This document shows, piece after piece, positions 9,868 through 19,733 of a stretch of DNA of 56,894 nt. A program made the position numbers and the translations under genes. The stretch is taken from assembly GCA_029558715.1 (NCBI GenBank), contig JAKQEA010000201.1:1-56894 (forward strand), read 5' to 3'. Position 1 is the first letter of the stretch. Every line of letters begins with the position of its first letter. Under the pieces are notes generated by a model that was given only the letters and a program-made list of their open reading frames with translations, was not told the origin of the DNA and did no database searches. Source of the DNA: Bacteroidota bacterium (lineage in GTDB: Bacteria > Bacteroidota > Bacteroidia > Chitinophagales > Chitinophagaceae).

Positions 9868-11976
9868 ATGACCAATCCGAAAAGATACTTGATTACGTCA
9901 GCCCTCCCTTATGCCAATGGACTGAAACATGTGGGCCACCTGGCAGGTGCCTATATACCAGCCGACATATATGTCCGCTACCTGCGGGCACAAAAAAGAG
10001 ACGTGGTCTTTGTATGCGGCAGCGATGAACATGGTACAGCGATTCCTATCCAGGCAACAAAGGAAGGAACAACACCAAGGGCCATTATTGATAAATACCA
10101 CGAAGCGATGAAGCAGGACTTTGAAGACCTTAGTATGAGCTTTGATATTTATCACCGCACCAGTGAGCCTATTCATCATGAAACAGCACAGGAATTCTTT
10201 ACCCGGTTGAACAATGCCGGCGAATTGGAAACTAAAGAAACAGAGCAATACTTTGATGAAGAAGCCAAAACATTTTTGGCAGACCGTTATATCAAAGGGA
10301 CCTGTCCAAATTGTGGAAGCGACCGGGCTTTTGGTGATCAATGCGAAACATGCGGCAGAACATTGAGCCCTGATGAACTGATCAACCCGGTGAGCACTTT
10401 GAGCGGAAAAACACCAATCAAGAAAAAAACAACTCACTGGTATCTGCCTTTAGGAAAACATGAACAGTTTTTAAGAGAATGGATCCTGGAACAACATAAA
10501 GATGACTGGAGGTCAACAGTGGTTGGTCAATGTAAAAGCTGGATCGAAGGTGGTCTGCAATCAAGAGCAGTAACAAGAGACCTTGACTGGGGAGTTAAGG
10601 TTCCATTGAAAGAGGCCGAAGGTAAAGTATTATATGTGTGGTTTGATGCGCCAATAGGATATATCAGTGCCACAAAACAGTGGGCCATTGACAATAAAAA
10701 AGACTGGAAACCTTACTGGCAGGATAAAGACACCAAACTTGTCCATTTTGTTGGCAAAGACAATATTGTTTTCCACTGTATCATTTTCCCTGTTATGCTG
10801 AAACTGCATGGCGACATTTTACCCGAAAATGTTCCGGCCAATGAATTTTTGAACCTGGAAGGCGACAAGATGAGTACCAGCCGAAACTGGAAGCTGGATA
10901 TGCGGGACTATATCATTGATTTTGTAAAAAAAGAAAATGGCGGTGGTCAGTGTGTGGATATGCTGAGGTATTACCTGACACAAATCGCACCTGAAACAAA
11001 AGACAGCGAGTTTATGTGGAAGGGATTCCAGGATGCGGTGAACAGCGAACTGGTAAGCATATTTGGCAATTTCGTGAACAGAACATGGGTTTTGATGCAT
11101 AAACTGTGTGGAGGTAAAGTACCTCAATTGCATACAGGTATTTTAGATGATAATGATAAGATACTGATCGGTGAAATTGAAAATGCAAAAACAAGAATTG
11201 AATCCCTGTTAGAGCAGTATAAATTCAGGGAAGCATTATACGAAGTGATCGATCTTTCGAGGAAAGGCAACCAGTACATGCAGAAAAAAGAACCCTGGAT
11301 CGTTGCCAAAAAATTGGCCGAAAACCCTGAAGCCCAGAAGAGTATTGATAACACCATGTATTTGTGTTTACAGCTGACAGCCAATCTCGCCATTTTTATC
11401 AACCCTTTCCTGCCTAACACTGCCAAAAGCATGTTATATATGATGAAAGTGGTTGACAAATTGCTTGATTGGGAAAATGCAGGTAAATTAAAGCTACTCA
11501 GTACAGGATATAGTTTAAGAGAACCACAACTATTATTCAGGAAAATTGAAGACACTGAAATAACAGAACAAATTGAAAAACTTAAAAGCGGGTTGAAACA
11601 AATGGAAGAACCGAAAAAGGAAGAAACAAAAACTGAATCAGTAGTAAAAAGTGAAATACAATTTGATGACTTTGCCAGGATAGACCTGAAAGTTGGGACA
11701 ATCGTCTCTGCAGAAAAAGTAGAAAAAGCAGACAAGCTTCTTAAGCTGTCTGTTGACCTTGGTTTTGAAACAAGAACTATTGTAAGCGGGATTGCTTTAC
11801 ATTTCAAACCAGAAGAAATTGTAGGCAAACAGGTAACGGTAGTAACAAACCTTGCCCCGAGGAAAATGCGTGGCATTGAGAGCAACGGTATGATACTGAT
11901 GGCAGAAGATAAAAACGGAAAACTGCAATTCCTGAAGCCGGAAAATCCTGTTTCACCGGGTTCAAACGTTAGTTAA
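9868..11976 (+). CDS. metG: Methionyl-tRNA synthetase
   Basis: 702 aa. It charges tRNA-Met in the cytoplasm. The class I signatures are 'HVGH' (21-24, the HIGH motif) and 'KMSTS' (334-338, the KMSKS motif). A zinc knuckle is formed by Cys146, Cys149, Cys159 and Cys162 ('CPNCG...CETCG'). The anticodon-binding helical domain follows, then a Lys/Glu-rich linker (about 570-595) and a C-terminal OB-fold tRNA-binding domain (about 597-702, 'DDFARIDLKVGTIVSAEKV'), which promotes dimerisation and tRNA affinity in this form of MetRS. The start is fixed by the conserved N-terminus 'KRYLITSALPYANG'. It has its own promoter. Confidence 0.98.
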   Translation: MTNPKRYLITSALPYANGLKHVGHLAGAYIPADIYVRYLRAQKRDVVFVCGSDEHGTAIPIQATKEGTTPRAIIDKYHEAMKQDFEDLSMSFDIYHRTSEPIHHETAQEFFTRLNNAGELETKETEQYFDEEAKTFLADRYIKGTCPNCGSDRAFGDQCETCGRTLSPDELINPVSTLSGKTPIKKKTTHWYLPLGKHEQFLREWILEQHKDDWRSTVVGQCKSWIEGGLQSRAVTRDLDWGVKVPLKEAEGKVLYVWFDAPIGYISATKQWAIDNKKDWKPYWQDKDTKLVHFVGKDNIVFHCIIFPVMLKLHGDILPENVPANEFLNLEGDKMSTSRNWKLDMRDYIIDFVKKENGGGQCVDMLRYYLTQIAPETKDSEFMWKGFQDAVNSELVSIFGNFVNRTWVLMHKLCGGKVPQLHTGILDDNDKILIGEIENAKTRIESLLEQYKFREALYEVIDLSRKGNQYMQKKEPWIVAKKLAENPEAQKSIDNTMYLCLQLTANLAIFINPFLPNTAKSMLYMMKVVDKLLDWENAGKLKLLSTGYSLREPQLLFRKIEDTEITEQIEKLKSGLKQMEEPKKEETKTESVVKSEIQFDDFARIDLKVGTIVSAEKVEKADKLLKLSVDLGFETRTIVSGIALHFKPEEIVGKQVTVVTNLAPRKMRGIESNGMILMAEDKNGKLQFLKPENPVSPGSNVS

Positions 11977-11991
11977 ATCGTAAAAATCACT

Positions 11992-12028
11992 AAAGCCCCT
12001 CCTCGTTCATCACAAAGCGTGGCTTTTT
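11992..12028 (+). terminator. Possible weak terminator behind metG
   Basis: AAAGCC (11992-11997) can pair with GGCTTT (12021-12026), followed by further T's. The 23-nt loop makes this a weak call. Confidence 0.35.
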
Positions 12029-12030
12029 CA

Positions 12031-12060
12031 TTTGCTGCACATTTTTATTCGGTAAATTTA
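12031..12060 (+). promoter_or_regulatory. Possible promoter of the AsmA-like gene
   Basis: TTTG at 12031-12034 and TAAATTTA at 12053-12060, spaced by 18 nt. The -7 element has 5 of 6 specified bases of TAnnTTTG and the spacing is 1 nt short. Confidence 0.3.
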
Positions 12061-12077
12061 CTGTTAAATCTTATCGG

Positions 12078-15000
12078 TTGGCCGTACGTTACATCAGGAG
12101 AACATTAAAGATAACAGGATTCATTATCGGTATCCTTGTCGCCTTACTTTTTGGATTCCATCTTTGGTTCACGGCTCACGCCAAAGGAATAATTGAAGAC
12201 CTTGTTGAATCCCGGTCAAAAGGTAAAATAAACCTGAAAATAGAAAAGCTTCGTTTCGGTTACTTTAGCAACAAAATTGAAATAGAGAAAGCTGTATTCG
12301 TTAATACTGACACCAGCGTTTCTTCCAGATCTTACCGCTTTAGCATTGATAAATTAAAAATGAAAGGTAAAGGGCTTATTCCCCTTCTGTTCAGCAAAGA
12401 GTTGCTGATTGATACCTTGTCATTATCAAACCCGGTAATTGAAGTAAACAGAATTAAGGAAACTGATATTACCGGTAAAAGAAAAGATATATCCATTCCC
12501 GAAGAAATGGGAAAGATTTACTCATCCATCCAGGATGCGATTGAAGTTCTCCAGGTAAAAAAATTTAAGCTTGAGAATGCCACATTCATTCTATCCAATA
12601 AAACAGAACCCGGACAAAAGCCTGTTTATATCAGCAACCTGCAACTTGATATTGATAATCTGAAAGTAGACAGTAGCAGGGCACAAGTAAATGAGAAAGT
12701 TTTCTTCAGTGACAATATTGTATTAAAAACAAACAACCAGGATATCACTTTCCCCAACGGAAGGCATAAGCTTAGCTTTCGGAGCTTCCGGATAAATCTT
12801 AAAAAAAAATTGGTAGAATTTGACAGCTGTACTATCGCTGCTACCCGAACAGACAGTACTTCTTCATCTTTTAACATATTCTTTGATGCTTTGATAATGA
12901 CCAGTATTGACTTTGATACTTTGTACAGGCATGAAGTGATTAAAGCCGATTCTGTTTACTGTGTTAACCCAAAGTTTAATCTTGAAGCTGTCACCTATAC
13001 AAAAAATGGTCTAAAAAAGAAACCGCCAAAACTAGAAAAAATCATACAGCAACTAACAGGCGATCTTGATCTGAACCATGTTGTAGTGGCCAATGCAGAT
13101 TTCAACATTCTGACCGTAAAAGATGGAGTACCCAATTCATTTGCATTTAGTAAGAATAATTTTGAGATGAATGGCCTGAGCATTAACAAGAATGCCGAAA
13201 AACCGTTTAGGGTCAAAAGTTTCTCAATGGCCATCCGCAATTATGAGAACTTTATTAAAGACAGCACATACAGTATACAATTTGACAGCATTCTTTTCCG
13301 GAATGATAACTTGATACTCAGCAGGTTTGTATTTAACAAATTGAACAAAGGAAAAATTGCAAATACATTCAGCATTCCCCGGTTTAATCTGTCCGGTCTT
13401 TCCTGGGATGACCTTGTATTTGAGAGAATATTCAAAGCTGACGCAGCTACCATGTATAATCCTTATATACAATATACAATAACCCCGGGATTCAAAAAAA
13501 GAAGAACCTTGTTTCAGTCTCTTGCGGCTGTAAATGAGTACATGGACTTAAAGAAACTGGATGTAGTAGACGGAAAAATAGATTTGACTTTGAAAGATGA
13601 TTTAAAAATACTATTACATAACGCCACATTCTCTGTCAGCAGCCAGTCGTTACTTTCTTCCACAAGATTTACAGGTATTAGAAATTCTCTGGGAGGGCTG
13701 TTCTTTAAATACGGAAGTATCCAATCAGGAAAGATGAAGATAAACCTGAAAGGCATCAGATATAATGGATCTGATGGAAGTTTCGGGGCAGGGAATATTA
13801 ATGTAATGTCAACAGACGAAGATATCAACATTTCACTTTCAGATGTGCGGGTTAAGGAATTACAGGTCGCTGAATTCACCGGCAATATTTATGCAAACGA
13901 TGTTAGCTGGGAAAATGGCCTGGTGAATCTACGACTTGATTCTATTAAACAAGATCAAAAAAAATTTGGTTCATTAATTGATATCATTAATGTTAATGGC
14001 AAAAGCACAGCCATTAAACTGCTGACTGGTAAAAAAAGCATACAGGGAAAATTAAACAAGTTATTCCTAAATGAAATGATCAGCGCCCCTGGAAATAAGC
14101 TTGTTTTGGAAGGTCTCGCTTTTGCCGGCAATGAGCTTCAAATCAGCGGGAACTCAACAGATATAACAGTTCATGAGTATGATTTTATCGACGAAAAAAC
14201 GTCTTCTGCCTCCCATGTGAAGGTTAAGCATGAATCAGGCAAGCTGGTAACTGACATTACTATGCCAGAAGTAAAATTCCTAACCCGCCTAAAATCCTTA
14301 TTGAATAATGAGCTGAAGATTGATGAGCTTCACTCAACCAGGCCTGTAATAATAATGCAGGTTCTTGACAAAGAAATTAATACAAGTAACAGAAATAAGA
14401 CGCCCAACCCAGTTTTTATTAATGAGCTGAAGATAAAGCAACCGGAAATATTTATTTTTAAATCATCCGTAAAAGAAATTCCTTTATTTGAATGGAAGGG
14501 CAAGCAAAATGAGGAAAATGATATTCAGTTAAAAAATGTAAAAATTTATGACAGCAATGCTACCATTGAAAATTTATCTTTAGCTGCTTCCGGCATCAAA
14601 TTCATGAAAGCCGGCAACAAGTTGTTTAGTACGGGAGATGCCTTCATTTCAGGCAATACCGGTAATACACTTATAAACTATGGCAAAGGCAAAGCTTTTG
14701 AATGGTCAACTGTATTGAATAATTTTTACTGCAACAATCTCCTGCTTGATAGCCTTGGTAAAAACAACAGCAAACTTTTTGTTAGTTCAATTTCGCTAAA
14801 TAATCTGCACATAAGCTCAGGTTATTTAAAAAAGTTGGGAGATTTAACAGCCGCAAATTTAAATTTTGGCATATCACAATTTACCGGCAGCTATTCATCA
14901 ACAAATCACGAAGTAAGATGGCATAACGCAGGTTATGACAGAAATACAAAAGCAATAACCCTTGACTCTGTTTCGTACAAACCTGCAATGGATAGAGATT

Positions 15001-15920
15001 CATTTATTGCCGGTCAAACACACCAGGTAGATTATATGACAGCCGGAGCAGGTGCTATCAGCATAGGTCCCGTAGACATCAACAGGTTTATCAATAAAAA
15101 CGAACTGGTAACAGGTAAAGCGATTATTAAGGATTTAAATTTCACAGATTATAAAGACAAGAGATTACCGTTTAATGCCGGGGTGATAAAACCGCTTCCT
15201 GTACGGTTACTAAAAACTATAGGTACCCTGATTATTATTGATACTACTATTTTGGAAAATGCAGCTGTTGAGTATACCGAAATAATGGATACCACTAAAA
15301 AAATCCTGATTGTGCCTTTAACCCGAATGGATGCAAGAATATTGAACCTTAAAAATTTTGATATAAAACAAAGTGATAGCCTGAATATAAGAGCTACCGG
15401 GTATTTACTGGACACAATGTGGGTAAAGTTGAATGTAAAGCAATCTTATATTGATCCTTTGGAGGGTTTCCTTATGACTTTGAAGGCAAAACCTGCTGAC
15501 TTAAGATTATTGAATTCCATTTTTATTCCTGCCGCCTCGTTGAAACTTGAGACTGGTCATCTTGACACAATGCTGCTCCGGATTACCGGCCGTGAATACA
15601 TTGCCCTTGGAGAAATACAATTGCTTTATCATGATCTGAAAATTAATCTGCTTAAAAACGGGCAAACAAACAAAAAAACATTAGGCAGCAGAATAAAACA
15701 TTTTATTGCCAACAACTTTGTGATCAGAAAAAACAATAGGTCTCGCACAAGCCCTGTGATTTATATAAGAAACCGTGACAAATCTGCTATTAACTACCTG
15801 GTAAGAATTGTGATGACCGGATTTCAATCCAGCATCGGGGCTAAAAATTTCAAAAAACAGATGAAGAAACACAGGCATGAACTGCTGAAACGTCAATTGC
15901 CTCCTTTAGAAATGGATTAA
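12078..15920 (+). CDS. Very large AsmA/TamB-like membrane-anchored protein
   Basis: 1280 aa. A single N-terminal transmembrane helix (residues 13-32, 'TGFIIGILVALLFGFHLWF') is followed by more than 1200 residues of beta-rich sequence with recurring short blocks such as 'IEKLRFGYFSNKIEIEKAVF' and 'DKLKMKGKGLIPLLFSKELL'. This pattern is that of the AsmA/DUF748/TamB type of repeating beta-groove proteins, which bridge inner and outer membranes and are implicated in phospholipid transport. The tail is basic ('KQMKKHRHELLKRQLPP'). The start is a TTG: no ATG lies between the upstream stop and the membrane helix. It appears monocistronic, 69 bp ahead of the CHAT gene. Family placement is by architecture; no single diagnostic motif exists. 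Confidence 0.7.
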   Translation: MAVRYIRRTLKITGFIIGILVALLFGFHLWFTAHAKGIIEDLVESRSKGKINLKIEKLRFGYFSNKIEIEKAVFVNTDTSVSSRSYRFSIDKLKMKGKGLIPLLFSKELLIDTLSLSNPVIEVNRIKETDITGKRKDISIPEEMGKIYSSIQDAIEVLQVKKFKLENATFILSNKTEPGQKPVYISNLQLDIDNLKVDSSRAQVNEKVFFSDNIVLKTNNQDITFPNGRHKLSFRSFRINLKKKLVEFDSCTIAATRTDSTSSSFNIFFDALIMTSIDFDTLYRHEVIKADSVYCVNPKFNLEAVTYTKNGLKKKPPKLEKIIQQLTGDLDLNHVVVANADFNILTVKDGVPNSFAFSKNNFEMNGLSINKNAEKPFRVKSFSMAIRNYENFIKDSTYSIQFDSILFRNDNLILSRFVFNKLNKGKIANTFSIPRFNLSGLSWDDLVFERIFKADAATMYNPYIQYTITPGFKKRRTLFQSLAAVNEYMDLKKLDVVDGKIDLTLKDDLKILLHNATFSVSSQSLLSSTRFTGIRNSLGGLFFKYGSIQSGKMKINLKGIRYNGSDGSFGAGNINVMSTDEDINISLSDVRVKELQVAEFTGNIYANDVSWENGLVNLRLDSIKQDQKKFGSLIDIINVNGKSTAIKLLTGKKSIQGKLNKLFLNEMISAPGNKLVLEGLAFAGNELQISGNSTDITVHEYDFIDEKTSSASHVKVKHESGKLVTDITMPEVKFLTRLKSLLNNELKIDELHSTRPVIIMQVLDKEINTSNRNKTPNPVFINELKIKQPEIFIFKSSVKEIPLFEWKGKQNEENDIQLKNVKIYDSNATIENLSLAASGIKFMKAGNKLFSTGDAFISGNTGNTLINYGKGKAFEWSTVLNNFYCNNLLLDSLGKNNSKLFVSSISLNNLHISSGYLKKLGDLTAANLNFGISQFTGSYSSTNHEVRWHNAGYDRNTKAITLDSVSYKPAMDRDSFIAGQTHQVDYMTAGAGAISIGPVDINRFINKNELVTGKAIIKDLNFTDYKDKRLPFNAGVIKPLPVRLLKTIGTLIIIDTTILENAAVEYTEIMDTTKKILIVPLTRMDARILNLKNFDIKQSDSLNIRATGYLLDTMWVKLNVKQSYIDPLEGFLMTLKAKPADLRLLNSIFIPAASLKLETGHLDTMLLRITGREYIALGEIQLLYHDLKINLLKNGQTNKKTLGSRIKHFIANNFVIRKNNRSRTSPVIYIRNRDKSAINYLVRIVMTGFQSSIGAKNFKKQMKKHRHELLKRQLPPLEMD

Positions 15921-15989
15921 TTTGAAAGAAATCAGTATAAAAAGTCAGGTTTCTGTATATTAAAGTAAAATTATTCCTTATCTGTAACC

Positions 15990-18914
15990 ATGCGCTTCAA
16001 ATCACTTCTTATTACAGGCCTTATATGTGTTGTTGAATTATCATCTTTTGCACAAACACAAGATGATTTCAATAACAAACTATCGGACATTTACACAAAT
16101 GCAGCGGACAAAAAAAAGGCATTGGCTATTGCCAAAGAACTGTTCACAATAGTGGAAAAGAAAAAAGAGCTCCAGACCTATGCTAACTATTACTTACTGA
16201 AATCTGTTTTTGAGAACCAGGCTCCTGATGCTACACTGGCAAAGACCTGTGAAGAGAAAGCTGACAAAATAATGAATGCCCAGGTAGGCTTAGCTACTGC
16301 TCCTACGGTAGATACTACGAATCCGGTCATGGCATGGGCCACCTATTATTTCCCTGCTTTGTTTACCAATACTGACCCTGATAATGCCGCAAAAGCGTTG
16401 CAGTATATTAACAGGAATCCGTCATTGAAAAATTTTACGAATTATACTTATATCGCTTATTCATTTGAACGCAATAATGATTTTCGAAAGGCCAAAGAAA
16501 ACTATGAATTAGCCATACGCCTGGCAGGTAATGAAAAAGAAGAATACCATTCGTATCTTTTTTATACTAATTTTTTAACCCGCAGCGGTGATTACCTGAA
16601 AGCGGAAGAGTATATCCGGAAAATGGAGTCATTATCAGAGGCAGCATCTGACTACTTTAAAACCGGGTACAGGGCAGAAGCCATGTCGGCAAAGATTGTC
16701 TACTATCTTACTATCGGGGATTACCAGTCATATGTGCAGGCTTCTGAAAAAAGTTATGATTACTTTTCCGCTAACTGGCAACAAAATAATAAAACAGCAT
16801 GTGACCCGTATCCTGGTATTCGCTTTACAAATGCGGCCTTTGGTAAAGAAATGCTGAGAGATTATGCTGCAGCTGAAAAACTCTGGAAAAGCCGTGACTC
16901 GGTAAATTATATATGGGTGGACTGCTATAACAAAACCTATCCAAATAGTCGCTACTACCCTATTTCCATGTACCCTGTTTTCCTCGCCAAAACAGGAAAA
17001 ATTTCAAAGTTGTCAAAACCTGCTTCCTTTTATATTAAAGAAATTGAAGATCATTACAACAGCTATAGTCAGTATGCGGATATCAGTGCCTCATTTATGA
17101 AAGCTACGCAACTTGGTTTCCTGGGCAGTCCGAAATATCCTGCTTTATTTAAACCGGTCATGCAGGAAGTAAGAACGACGCAAAACTTCCGGGAATCAAC
17201 AGAACCATTTTCCAATTATGCATATTTCAGTATGCGGGATACGAAGTATGAAGAAGCTGCAGAGACCTATAGTGAATTATTTAAGATAAACGCTGGCTGG
17301 ATCAATGATATTATTTTTTCGTTTGGAGAAAAAGCTTTTGCTACCTATTACAATTCCAAATTAAAAGAAGGATACCAGAACTACCACAGTTTTGTGAAGA
17401 TCGCCAAAGAAAGAAAATTATCATTATTCCCGCAATTATCCCGGCAGGCTTACAATAATCTGCTTTTTATTAAATCCATCTCATTAAAAGGCACACAAAA
17501 AAGAAAAGAAGCATTTTTGAATGCCAACGATCCTGCTATTACAAAGCTGTATGATCAATGGATAGATAAAAAACAACTGCTGATCAGGCAATACCTGAAG
17601 ACGGCTGACCCGGCCGGGGTGGATACAGTCAACAAAATAAATACGGCCCAACTTAATAAATTACAGGAAGAAGTAAACCAACTGGAGAATGAACTGACCA
17701 TTAAGTCAAGAGATTTTAAAAAATACCTGACCCTGACTCCAATCGACTGGAAAGTGGTAAGAGATCAGCTTAAAGAAGGAGAAGCAGCTATCGAAATGAT
17801 CCGTTTTCAATGGAGAGATAAAGTTTATTACTCAGATACTGTTTATTATGCTGCCTATATCATCAGGAAAAACAGCCTTTACCCGGAGGTGGTGTACCTG
17901 GCAGATGCAGCTGCAAACCTGGAAAACAAATTCTACACGACTTATAAAAATAATATCAAATTCAAACTGGAGGATAAAGAATCATATGATCATTACTGGA
18001 AACTCATCGGGGAACAATTAAAGGGAATCAGGAAAGTTTATTTTTCACCCGATGGTATCTATCACCTGGTCAACATATCGACACTGAAGAACCCGGAGAA
18101 CCAGAAATTCCTGCTGGATGAAATTGAGATTCAATACACCAGTTCCGGTACTGATATTAATAATAATGCAGTAAAAGATATCAGCACAGCCATACTCATA
18201 GGCAGACCTTCCTATAAAATGAATACTACACCCACAGCCAGCACCGGAAAAGACGAGACAAGGTCATATATAAGGAGTTTCAGGGATGAGAATATACCCG
18301 ACCTGCCAGGAACCGAAGAAGAGATACTGAGTATTAAAAACGAAATGTCCGGACAGAAGATTACTGTGCAACATTACCTGAAAGAAGAGGCGACAGAAGA
18401 CAAACTATACAAACTGCATAGTCCCGGTATCCTGCATATTGCCACACATGGCTATTGGTCTTCTGCCGGGGAAAATGCAACAGAAGGATACCGGGTGTTC
18501 AATGCAATGGCTAATTCGGGGCTACTGCTTTCCGGGGTAATTAATTATTACAGCGCTGCCAGTTACCCGGATACTTATGACGGGATACTCACGGCATATG
18601 AAGCACAAAATCTTGACCTTGAAAATACATCGCTGGTAATTTTATCAGCCTGCGAAACAAGTTTAGGTCACCTGGATGCAGGAGAAGGCGTATATGGTTT
18701 ACAGCGGGCATTCCGGGCCGCCGGAGCTGGTAGTGTTATGACAAGCCTTTGGAAAGTAGATGACAAAGCTACAAGGGATTTTATGATCTTGTTCTACCAG
18801 CAATACCTGAAGACGAAAGATAAATCTGCCGCTTTTATCGCAGCACAAAAGGCCATTAAAGAAAAATATATACATCCATATTTCTGGGGCGCCTTTGTGA
18901 TGATGGGGGAATAA
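15990..18914 (+). CDS. Secreted TPR-CHAT caspase-like protease
   Basis: 974 aa. A signal peptide (1-21, '[17 protein letters not shown]') implies export. Residues 30-500 are helical repeats of TPR character (Tyr/Ala/Leu patterned, e.g. '[16 protein letters not shown]'), followed by a coiled-coil-like stretch (about 545-575, '[18 protein letters not shown]'). The C-terminal third is a CHAT domain with both catalytic residues of the caspase clan: His820 in 'LHIATHGYW' and Cys888 in '[11 protein letters not shown]'. The end '[13 protein letters not shown]' is typical of complete CHAT domains. CHAT proteases cleave specific partner proteins; TPRs usually recruit or sense the partner. The acyl-carrier-like gene follows after 19 bp, so the two are probably co-transcribed. 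The target is unknown. Confidence 0.9.
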   Translation: MRFKSLLITGLICVVELSSFAQTQDDFNNKLSDIYTNAADKKKALAIAKELFTIVEKKKELQTYANYYLLKSVFENQAPDATLAKTCEEKADKIMNAQVGLATAPTVDTTNPVMAWATYYFPALFTNTDPDNAAKALQYINRNPSLKNFTNYTYIAYSFERNNDFRKAKENYELAIRLAGNEKEEYHSYLFYTNFLTRSGDYLKAEEYIRKMESLSEAASDYFKTGYRAEAMSAKIVYYLTIGDYQSYVQASEKSYDYFSANWQQNNKTACDPYPGIRFTNAAFGKEMLRDYAAAEKLWKSRDSVNYIWVDCYNKTYPNSRYYPISMYPVFLAKTGKISKLSKPASFYIKEIEDHYNSYSQYADISASFMKATQLGFLGSPKYPALFKPVMQEVRTTQNFRESTEPFSNYAYFSMRDTKYEEAAETYSELFKINAGWINDIIFSFGEKAFATYYNSKLKEGYQNYHSFVKIAKERKLSLFPQLSRQAYNNLLFIKSISLKGTQKRKEAFLNANDPAITKLYDQWIDKKQLLIRQYLKTADPAGVDTVNKINTAQLNKLQEEVNQLENELTIKSRDFKKYLTLTPIDWKVVRDQLKEGEAAIEMIRFQWRDKVYYSDTVYYAAYIIRKNSLYPEVVYLADAAANLENKFYTTYKNNIKFKLEDKESYDHYWKLIGEQLKGIRKVYFSPDGIYHLVNISTLKNPENQKFLLDEIEIQYTSSGTDINNNAVKDISTAILIGRPSYKMNTTPTASTGKDETRSYIRSFRDENIPDLPGTEEEILSIKNEMSGQKITVQHYLKEEATEDKLYKLHSPGILHIATHGYWSSAGENATEGYRVFNAMANSGLLLSGVINYYSAASYPDTYDGILTAYEAQNLDLENTSLVILSACETSLGHLDAGEGVYGLQRAFRAAGAGSVMTSLWKVDDKATRDFMILFYQQYLKTKDKSAAFIAAQKAIKEKYIHPYFWGAFVMMGE

Positions 18915-18933
18915 ATTATTTAAATTAGCAAAC

Positions 18934-19635
18934 ATGGGATTAGATAGTGTAGAATTAGTAATGGAGTTTGAAAAAAAATTTGGCATTGAAATCCCGGATG
19001 CCGATGCTGAGAAATTAACAACCGTTGGCCTTGTACATGAATACATCTATAATAGAATTTTATCTACAAAATCAAACCATTGCTTATCCCAATATTTATT
19101 TTACAAAATAAGACGATACTGTTCCGACAATTTTGGAGTTTCAAAATCGACAATAAATGTAAAATCGAATATCAACGAAAAATTTCAAAAACAGAACAGG
19201 AAAGTAGAGTACAAAAAATTTTCTGAAGCGATGGCAATAACAGTTCCTGAATTAACACTTAGCAACAAAACAAAAAAGTTGTTAAAAATAATCGGAAGTT
19301 CATTAATATTAGGCAGTTTAATAGTTGCATTTCTTTTAACCTCTTTTTTTTCTTATTCGAAATGGTTCTATATGTTGCCTGTTGCAGGCATTATTCTCAC
19401 AATACTTATATCACAACTTCTAAATCCGTATAGAACGACAATAAACCCAATGCTTGTAAAAGATTATATATACAAATTAATATCTCTTAACTACGCACAG
19501 CTAACGGAGAACAACCATCTTTCTAAGCAAGAAATAATTTCAGTTATTAATCAGGTTATAGTTGATAAAATCGGGGTAGAAATGGAAGAATTAACCCCAG
19601 AAAAAAGCTTTACGGATGACCTCGGAGTTGACTAA
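18934..19635 (+). CDS. Membrane protein with permuted acyl carrier protein halves
   Basis: 233 aa. The protein begins at the phosphopantetheine site of an acyl carrier protein: '[18 protein letters not shown]' then '[13 protein letters not shown]' (residues 1-32) are ACP helices II-III, with Ser5 as attachment residue. A linker with '[13 protein letters not shown]' (50-62) follows, then two transmembrane helices (about 117-139 and 144-163). The C-terminus (198-233, '[15 protein letters not shown]', '[14 protein letters not shown]') is ACP helix I and loop, stopping exactly where the Ser would follow. Helix I is thus at the wrong end, as in a circular permutation. No frameshift explains this: upstream the frame meets a stop inside the CHAT gene, and downstream sequence is not ACP-like. 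The gene looks more AT-rich than its neighbours. I know of similarly laid-out unnamed proteins but no described function. Confidence 0.75.
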   Translation: MGLDSVELVMEFEKKFGIEIPDADAEKLTTVGLVHEYIYNRILSTKSNHCLSQYLFYKIRRYCSDNFGVSKSTINVKSNINEKFQKQNRKVEYKKFSEAMAITVPELTLSNKTKKLLKIIGSSLILGSLIVAFLLTSFFSYSKWFYMLPVAGIILTILISQLLNPYRTTINPMLVKDYIYKLISLNYAQLTENNHLSKQEIISVINQVIVDKIGVEMEELTPEKSFTDDLGVD

Positions 19636-19733
19636 TCACAATGCTGCATAAAAGAGTGGTTTCTTCATCTAACTTTCCCAAAAACTCTTACCTTCGATTA
19701 CGAAATAGTTGCATAACTAACTAATTTTGCTTT

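Noticed and set aside
11124-11885. 253-codon frame antisense to metG
   Set aside because: Ser/Phe/Leu-rich shadow of a Lys/Glu-rich coding sequence; no family resemblance and no spacing for a gene.
18934-19635. Permuted ACP as a sequencing frameshift of a normal ACP
   Set aside because: The upstream frame reaches a stop within the CHAT gene without ACP helix I, and the sequence after the TAA does not encode ACP helix II in any frame.
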